Both the position numbers and the translations under genes were made by a program. A model generated the notes under the pieces. That model saw nothing but the letters and a program-made list of their open reading frames with translations, was not told where the DNA came from and searched no databases. This document shows positions 59,650 through 64,000 of a stretch of 64,000 nt of DNA, one piece after another (position 1 is the first letter of the stretch; every line of letters begins with the position of its first letter). Source of the stretch: Streptomyces albiflavescens. Lineage in GTDB: Bacteria > Actinomycetota > Actinomycetes > Streptomycetales > Streptomycetaceae. Location of the stretch: assembly GCF_014645835.1 (NCBI RefSeq), contig NZ_BMMM01000010.1, positions 186,001 through 250,000 on the forward strand, written 5' to 3'.

Positions 59650-61659
59650 TCAGCTGGTGAAGGTGAAGTACTTCCAGGAGCCGTGCGTGGTCGAGTTCAC
59701 GCTGTCGTTCGAGGAGTTGTTGATGTAGGACGACCGCACGCGCATCGTGTAGCCGGTCTGGTGCGTGCCGCCCAGCTGCACCACCGACTTGCCCGTGGAG
59801 TCGAGGTTGAAGTAGTTGTATCCCGCCGACCGCCAGGCTCCGCCGGAGTAGATCTGGAACTCCAGCTTCTGCGCGCGGCTGGGGTAGGCCGTCATCGTGG
59901 TCGTGAGAAGCGGATTGGTCGTCTTCCGGAAGTAGTACTTGGTGTACCCGTTGACCGTGGCCGTCTTGTAGTAGCGGCTCAGGCTCAGCGACACCTTGAC
60001 CTTCGCGCCCACCCAGCTCGTGGCCGTCTTCGGGGCGGTCCGGGCGTCGCCGGAGAAGGACGCGCTCACCGTGGTGTCGCGCTTCAGGGTCAAGGTGACC
60101 GACAGGTTGCCCTCGCTGTTGACCGTGCTGGTCTTGACCAGGTACTTGCCCTTGCCGTCGCCCGCAGTGTCCGCGTAGAGCGAGAGCGTCCGGTTCTTGT
60201 ACGTCGTGCCGAGGTGGGCGGTGAACGTCACGTTACTGGCGTAGTCGTAGACGGTGCCGTTCTTGTTCACTGTCAGGGTCGTCGAGTTCCGGGAGACCTC
60301 GACCGTGTCGGAGGCGGAGGCAGCCGTGCGATCGGCGCCGCCGGCATAGGAGACCTTGTACGTGACCTTGCCGCCCGCGGGCGGGGTGTCGGTGAAGGAG
60401 TAGGTCCCGTCCGCCTTCACCGTCGCGGCCGGGAGCGCCTTGCCGTTCGGAGACTCCAGGTCCGTCCGGGCAACCGCGACGGTGGTCCCCGCGGGCAGCC
60501 CGAGCGTGTTCGTGACCTTGCCGGAGACGGTCAGCGACTTGGCACGGTCGGCGGTCGCCGGGGCGTTCACCGTGACGGTGGTGACGGCCTTGCCGGGGTC
60601 GGTGACGACGCGCAGGCTGTACTTGCTGTTGAGGCTGTGTGTGACCGCGAAGAGCCGGCTGCTGTCGGGTGCGAAGGCGAGGTCGCCGTGGTCGAGCAGG
60701 GCCTCCTGGGCGACTCCGCCCTGTTCGTCGGTGAAGTTGGCGGTCCGCCTCGGGGTCGTGCTACCCGGCTTGTAGATGGACACATGGGGGAGGAAGGAGG
60801 CGTAGGTGTCGGTGCCCACCGCGACGAGGCCGTCCGGCGCGACATCCACCGACCGTTGTTCCCAGTAGCTGCTCGGATACCTGATGGTCTCCGACAGGTC
60901 CGAGGTCCGGAAGACCTGCTGGAAGTCGCCTGCCGTGGTGGCCACCACGAGCTCTGTGCCGTCCGGGGTGAGCGCCAGGTCCTCCGCGGTGTTGCCGATG
61001 GCGGCTTCCTGCCCGCCGAGGAACGCGGTCCGGCCGGCCGTGCCGGACGACACGTCATAGATGCCGAGGGTGAAGTAGTACTGGCGCGAGCCGGCCGCCA
61101 GGGTGTCGGGAGCGCCGGGTGCCGAGTCCAGCAGGGGAGCGTCCTTCCACGTCCCCTCGGCCTCCTGGGCGAGCGAAACCTGCGGCTGCCCGCCGGACAG
61201 GTCGAGAGAGCCGATGTTGCCGTGACCGACGCTGCCATAGCCGAACCAGAGTTTGCCGCCCGCGAGCGCCAGGTGCTGCGGATCTGTGCCGTCACCCGTC
61301 GCGTACCGCCCGGCCTCGGTGAGCGTCGCCGTGTCGATGGCCACGATCTCGTCAGTTCCCGGCACGGCGACGTAGACCGTTGCCGAGTCGGCGGAAAGCT
61401 CCAGGCCGTCAGCCTGCGGCAGCGAGGTGATCGTCCCGATGACGGTGCCGTTGTAGTCGGTGGCGACGACCTTGCCTCCCGACGGGTCACTGATGAGGAC
61501 CCGCCGGTGAACGCCGTCCACGATGATGTCGCCGCTGGACGTGATGGGCAGCGCGGCGCTGCTGTCGGCGACGGCAGCGCCCGCCGCCGACCCGATCAGG
61601 GCGACAGAACCGAGAGTGACCGCGAGCGCTGTTACGGCCGAAATGCTGCGCACACGCAC
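59650..61659 (-). CDS. Secreted beta-propeller and Ig-like repeat protein
   Basis: A 669-residue exported protein. The signal peptide MRVRSISAVTALAVTLGSVA is followed by a YncE/WD40-like beta-propeller (about residues 40-330) with repeated motifs such as ISDPSGGKVVATDYNGTVIG, LELSADSATVYVAVPGTDEI and LALTPDGTELVVAT. Bacterial Ig-like or Big_3-type domains come next (VNAPATADRAKSLTVSGKVT, ATVKADGTYSFTDTPPAGGK). A C-terminal Tyr/Thr/Ser-rich beta domain follows (VQLGGTHQTGYTMRVRSSYI). No LPXTG or catalytic motif is seen, so binding or adhesion is likely. The GTG at 61659 has GGGGG 11 nt upstream; GTG 61653 is an alternative. Confidence 0.82.
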   Translation of the reverse strand: MRVRSISAVTALAVTLGSVALIGSAAGAAVADSSAALPITSSGDIIVDGVHRRVLISDPSGGKVVATDYNGTVIGTITSLPQADGLELSADSATVYVAVPGTDEIVAIDTATLTEAGRYATGDGTDPQHLALAGGKLWFGYGSVGHGNIGSLDLSGGQPQVSLAQEAEGTWKDAPLLDSAPGAPDTLAAGSRQYYFTLGIYDVSSGTAGRTAFLGGQEAAIGNTAEDLALTPDGTELVVATTAGDFQQVFRTSDLSETIRYPSSYWEQRSVDVAPDGLVAVGTDTYASFLPHVSIYKPGSTTPRRTANFTDEQGGVAQEALLDHGDLAFAPDSSRLFAVTHSLNSKYSLRVVTDPGKAVTTVTVNAPATADRAKSLTVSGKVTNTLGLPAGTTVAVARTDLESPNGKALPAATVKADGTYSFTDTPPAGGKVTYKVSYAGGADRTAASASDTVEVSRNSTTLTVNKNGTVYDYASNVTFTAHLGTTYKNRTLSLYADTAGDGKGKYLVKTSTVNSEGNLSVTLTLKRDTTVSASFSGDARTAPKTATSWVGAKVKVSLSLSRYYKTATVNGYTKYYFRKTTNPLLTTTMTAYPSRAQKLEFQIYSGGAWRSAGYNYFNLDSTGKSVVQLGGTHQTGYTMRVRSSYINNSSNDSVNSTTHGSWKYFTFTS

Positions 61660-62078
61660 AGTGATGCAACCCCCACTAGGAAGACAGGATGCCCACAAGA
61701 CCTCTGGAGCCCCTTCAGGGTTGTACGGCACACCCGCGCAAGTTTCCGCAGGTCCCACGGGATGCCGCCCAGGAGCCGGGCACCTTTTATGGCAGGTGTG
61801 CACTCGGATCGCTGCGATCGGGGTCGAGCGGGTCGTGGATCGCGGCCAGCCGTGGGTGTCCGAAGCACTCGTCAGACATGCGGCCGACGATGTCCAGGGA
61901 CGGCACTCAACGGCTGCTGAATTACAGCAGCGCCCAGCAGTATGGCAGGAGAGTGCCTCGGGCCCCGACCGCAGTACAGCAGGGCTGTACAGCAACCACC
62001 ACGACCGCAGCCGACCGTCAATGTTTCCAAACACCCACGTGATCTGCCGAGCAGACCTCAACGACCGTCCCGCCCATA
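61660..62078. other. Upstream region of the propeller gene and right end of the element
   Basis: A non-coding stretch of about 420 bp. Long open frames on both strands lack start signals and recognisable domains. Ends at the right att copy. Confidence 0.5.
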
Positions 62079-62096
62079 GTTCGGGACGAAGAGGTC
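62079..62096 (+). repeat. Right att copy of the 18-bp tRNA-Pro sequence
   Basis: An exact repeat of 54331-54348. Neither the tRNA 5' half before it nor the T-arm after it is present, so it is an isolated core. Confidence 0.75.
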
Positions 62097-62177
62097 ATCA
62101 CTCATGTCTCGGCGTCGCGGCTGGCCCGGGGTACGCGATGCTTGGGGTATGGCCCCTGAAGCTAGCGCTGCCCGTCG

Positions 62178-62438
62178 ATGAACACTCGCGTGAGTGCGGC
62201 GACCGATGGAATAACCAGAGTTTTCACGTGGGAGGAAGGCGCACGCATCGAGGTCCGCGACCTGGGTGGCGAGATCGTCATTGAGGCAAACGCTGCCGGG
62301 TTGAAGACTCTGGCCGGCCACCTCCTCACTCTCGCTCAGGACGGCACGCCGGACGGCGCTCACCTCCACCTGGAGGAGAACAACGGGCTCGAACAAGGCT
62401 CCGTAGGGCTGGTCTTGGAGAGGTGCGACGACGAATGA
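62178..62438 (+). CDS. Imm32-like small protein
   Basis: An 86-residue protein: IEVRDLGGEIVIEANAAGLK followed by TLAGHLLTLAQDGTPDGAHL, then HLEENNGLEQGSVGLVLERC. The HLLTLAQDGxPxGxHxHL block is characteristic of the Imm32-type immunity family as I remember it. No toxin is adjacent. The ATG at 62178 begins a frame with good coding bias but lacks a clear ribosome binding site. It sits just outside the right att copy and beside an attP-like remnant, so it belongs to a variable region. Confidence 0.6.
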   Translation: MNTRVSAATDGITRVFTWEEGARIEVRDLGGEIVIEANAAGLKTLAGHLLTLAQDGTPDGAHLHLEENNGLEQGSVGLVLERCDDE

Positions 62439-62590
62439 CGCGTGCCAGACGCGTGCCAGATCGTGCGGGGAACCACGGGGAACAGCGGGGAACCAATCGA
62501 CCGTCTACCGCGTGCTCGCGTCCCTCCGCCGCAGGTCAGGCCGGGAGCAAGCCCTAGATGCCCTTAGCTTCCCAAGCTGAGCTCCCGAGC
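62437..62590 (+). other. attP-like remnant: arm-type repeats and tRNA-Gly-like core
   Basis: Two tandem GACGCGTGCCA units (62437 and 62448) and three 10-bp GGGGAAC-type units (62465-62494) are followed by TAGCTTCCCAAGCTGA at about 62566-62580, which resembles the anticodon arm of tRNA-Gly(CCC). This layout is like the region between an integrase and its tRNA in Streptomyces integrative elements, but no tRNA is present. Confidence 0.4.
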
Positions 62591-62797
62591 TCTCGTGCCA
62601 GCCCACGCGTACCTGGCCTGTCCAATCAGCTGATGATCAAGCCGATGGCGCCGAAGATCAAGGTGAGCACGAAACAGAATCTGGCTGTTCAGTTTGCTGA
62701 ACCGTCAGAGACCGGGGCATCAGCGTTTGATGCGGCCGCGCACGGCGAGGACGGGCCTGATCCGCAGCGCGGGTCGGGTCCCTGAGTGGTTCCGAGG

Positions 62798-62831
62798 GCC
62801 GTTTGGGAGCCGACTTCGGCTCCCAAACGGC
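62798..62831. terminator. Perfect 15-bp hairpin
   Basis: Loop ACTT. It lies in a 768-bp gap and may end transcription from either side or belong to the att remnant. Confidence 0.5.
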
Positions 62832-62879
62832 TCCCATCAGCCCGCCACCAAGGCCGCTCGAGCACCCATCCGAGCGACA

Positions 62880-63010
62880 CGCAGCCCGCCGCAGCGCCGA
62901 GGACTGCCTGGGCGACATCCTCCCCGAGCTGCTCGCGACCGCTCACTTCGTCGAGTCCGACCTCCGTGTGGCGGCCCGCTTCACTCGGTTCGCGACGTAC
63001 AGACGCACGG
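62880..63010 (+). pseudogene. Possible coding remnant
   Basis: About 35 codons in one frame (RSAEDCLGDILPELLATAHF and following) have strong third-position GC, flanked by low-coding sequence. No family is recognised and no start is seen. It may be a fragment of a lost gene. Confidence 0.25.
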
Positions 63011-63206
63011 TTTTCGGCCGCCGCCGGCACCGAATCGGTGCATCGGCCAATGAGTCGCGCCGTATCGACGGTTCGGCCCTCAACGGCCATGGCCTGCAGG
63101 TGATGGCTTCAACAGTCGTGCACGGAATGCGAGTTCGCGCGTACAGTTCACGCCAAGCACACAGGTCCAACACGACAGATCACCGCACTGACACCGGGGG
63201 GAATCA

Positions 63207-63812
63207 GTGATCCGAGTCCTGCTTGCGGAGGACATGCTCATGCTCCGCCGGGCCCTGGCCTCTCTGCTGGAGCTGGAGTCCGACATCGAGGTGGTGGCCG
63301 AGACCGGGAACGGCGACCAGGTCCTGCCGCTGGCACTGGAGCACCGGCCCGACGTGGCGGTGCTCGACATCGATATGCCGGGCATCGACGGCATCGAGGC
63401 CGCAGGGCTGCTCCACCAGAAACTCCCCTCCTGCCGGACCGCGATCCTGACCACGCTCGGCCGGCCGGGCAATCTGCGCCGCGCCCTGGAGGCCCACGCT
63501 TGTGGGTTCCTGCTGAAGGACACCGAGCCCGCCCGGCTCGCGGCGGCGATCCGGGAGGTGGCCGCCGGGGGCCGGGTGGTCGATCCGGAGCTGGCGCTCA
63601 GCGCCCTGCAAGCCGGGGAGAGTCCGCTCTCCGCCCGGGAGACCGAGGTGCTGCGGCTGGCCGCGCAGGGCGAAGAGGTGCCGGAGATCGCCCGTGCGCT
63701 GTTCCTGTCCGCGGGCACCGTGCGCAACTACCTGACCGCCGCGGTGACCCGGCTGGACGCCCGCAACCGGATGGACGCCGTGCGGATCGCTAGGGATTCC
63801 GGCTGGCTGTGA
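63207..63812 (+). CDS. NarL/DesR-type response regulator
   Basis: The protein has 201 residues. The receiver domain has acidic pair ED (LLAEDMLML), phosphorylation Asp in VAVLDIDMPGIDGIEAA, Thr in AILTTLGRPG and Lys in GFLLKDTEPARL. The LuxR/GerE HTH is SPLSARETEVLRLAAQGEEV then PEIARALFLSAGTVRNYLTAAVTRLDARNR. It is typical of DesR-like regulators that pair with DesK-type kinases. GTG 63207 follows GGGGGGAATCA. It converges with, and overlaps by 23 bp, the partial kinase gene, probably its partner. Confidence 0.93.
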   Translation: MIRVLLAEDMLMLRRALASLLELESDIEVVAETGNGDQVLPLALEHRPDVAVLDIDMPGIDGIEAAGLLHQKLPSCRTAILTTLGRPGNLRRALEAHACGFLLKDTEPARLAAAIREVAAGGRVVDPELALSALQAGESPLSARETEVLRLAAQGEEVPEIARALFLSAGTVRNYLTAAVTRLDARNRMDAVRIARDSGWL

Positions 63813-64000
63813 CCGCGCCCTCGCCATCCTTCCCGGCGGCCTGCGCGGGCAGGACGACGGACAGCTCGAACCAGCCGTCGGGACGCTCACCGGAGTCGAG
63901 CCGGCCGCCGAGGGCCGTGGCCCGCGCCGCCAGACTGCTCAGCCCGTTCCCGCCGGACGCAGCGACGCCCGGCACCTCGGCGAAGTGCGCGCTTCTCGCG
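63790..64000 (-). CDS. Sensor histidine kinase, C-terminal part (5' end beyond window)
   Basis: About 70 residues are visible, ending ...GGNGLSSLAARATALGGRLD then SGERPDGWFELSVVLPAQ. This is the G2 box and end of a HATPase_c domain of the DesK/NarX type (GxGLxxLxxRxxxLGG). The gene enters from the right edge on the minus strand and converges with the response regulator, overlapping its 3' end by 23 bp. The two probably form one two-component system. The sensor domain is not in the window. Confidence 0.85.
   Translation of the reverse strand, partial: ARSAHFAEVPGVAASGGNGLSSLAARATALGGRLDSGERPDGWFELSVVLPAQAAGKDGEGAVTASRNP

Larger units (their letters stand above)
54331..62096 (+). mobile_element. 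Degenerate integrative element in tRNA-Pro
   Basis: About 7.8 kb bounded by exact 18-bp copies of the tRNA anticodon-arm sequence. It encodes an integrase next to the tRNA, an excisionase-like protein, an IS3-family element and cargo genes. No Rep, Tra/FtsK-like or phage structural genes are present, and the right copy lacks the tRNA 3' half that integration should leave, so the right side has been rearranged or eroded. Confidence 0.65.

Noticed and set aside
59500..61920. 806-codon plus-strand frame
   Set aside because: It is antisense to the secreted propeller protein, which has a signal peptide and recognisable repeats.

Overview
The window is a high-GC actinobacterial chromosome segment, almost certainly Streptomyces. 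The evidence is strong third-position GC in nearly every gene, GTG/TTG starts, and the diagnostic set bldG, wblA, a TadA/CpaE secretion cluster, topA with a lysine-rich tail, and a tmk fused to a membrane transporter domain. Gene order from topA to the metallophosphoesterase at 53.2 kb matches, from memory, the S. coelicolor SCO3542-SCO358x region. It also matches the mycobacterial topA-(helicase/Tad)-acs-ephE-marP-nth-crp-MBL-RidA-ArsA pair-whiB4-ponA2 block, so most of the window is core chromosome.

Region by region. 0-5 kb: tmk (cut by the window edge) and topA. 5-10 kb: a small membrane protein, a Ser/Thr kinase with an extracellular domain, and a class I methyltransferase. 10-14.5 kb: a lipoprotein, the proton-pumping pyrophosphatase hppA, an RsbW-like protein and bldG. 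14.5-22.5 kb: a DEAH-box helicase convergent with a six-gene Tad-type operon (CpaE-like, TadA, TadB, TadC, DUF4244 pilin, TadE-like, TadG-like). 23-27.6 kb: a HAD phosphatase, the intergenic region where a 6S-like RNA is expected, a Fic-like protein, a CooC-like ATPase and a polysaccharide-deacetylase lipoprotein. 27.9-36 kb: a SulP-carbonic anhydrase fusion, acs, nhaA, a holin-like protein and an epoxide-hydrolase-like protein. 36-44 kb: a MarP-like protease, a NUDIX hydrolase, nth, crp, a nucleotidyltransferase, an MBL hydrolase, a second NUDIX, a RidA protein and DUF4177. 44-54 kb: two coupled ArsA/Get3-like ATPases, wblA, a bifunctional PBP, a small HTH regulator flanked by two secreted DUF2690-like proteins, a YqeY protein, a metallophosphoesterase and a Pr6Pr-like membrane protein.

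54.3-62.1 kb is a small integrated element. It starts in a tRNA-Pro(CGG) gene, and an exact 18-bp copy of the tRNA anticodon-arm sequence recurs at 62079-62096. Inside are a tyrosine integrase carrying an embedded LacI-type helix-turn-helix, an excisionase-like protein, an IS3-family insertion sequence, a SUKH-family protein, a two-CxxC protein and a secreted propeller/Ig-like protein. No replication or transfer genes are visible, so it looks like a decayed island. To its right lie an Imm32-like protein, an attP-like remnant resembling a tRNA-Gly anticodon arm, and a convergent response regulator/sensor kinase pair cut by the right edge.

The most noteworthy unexplained signals are: the LacI-HTH integrase and its att repeats; a near-palindrome shared by three promoters around the orphan HTH regulator (49.6-51.4 kb); a 39-bp tandem repeat in the 5' end of a TadE-like gene; 24-bp-period intergenic repeats; and at least ten genes whose start codon lies 6-8 nt after a TANNNT box, as expected for leaderless transcripts. 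All calls come from reading the sequence; no searches were run.
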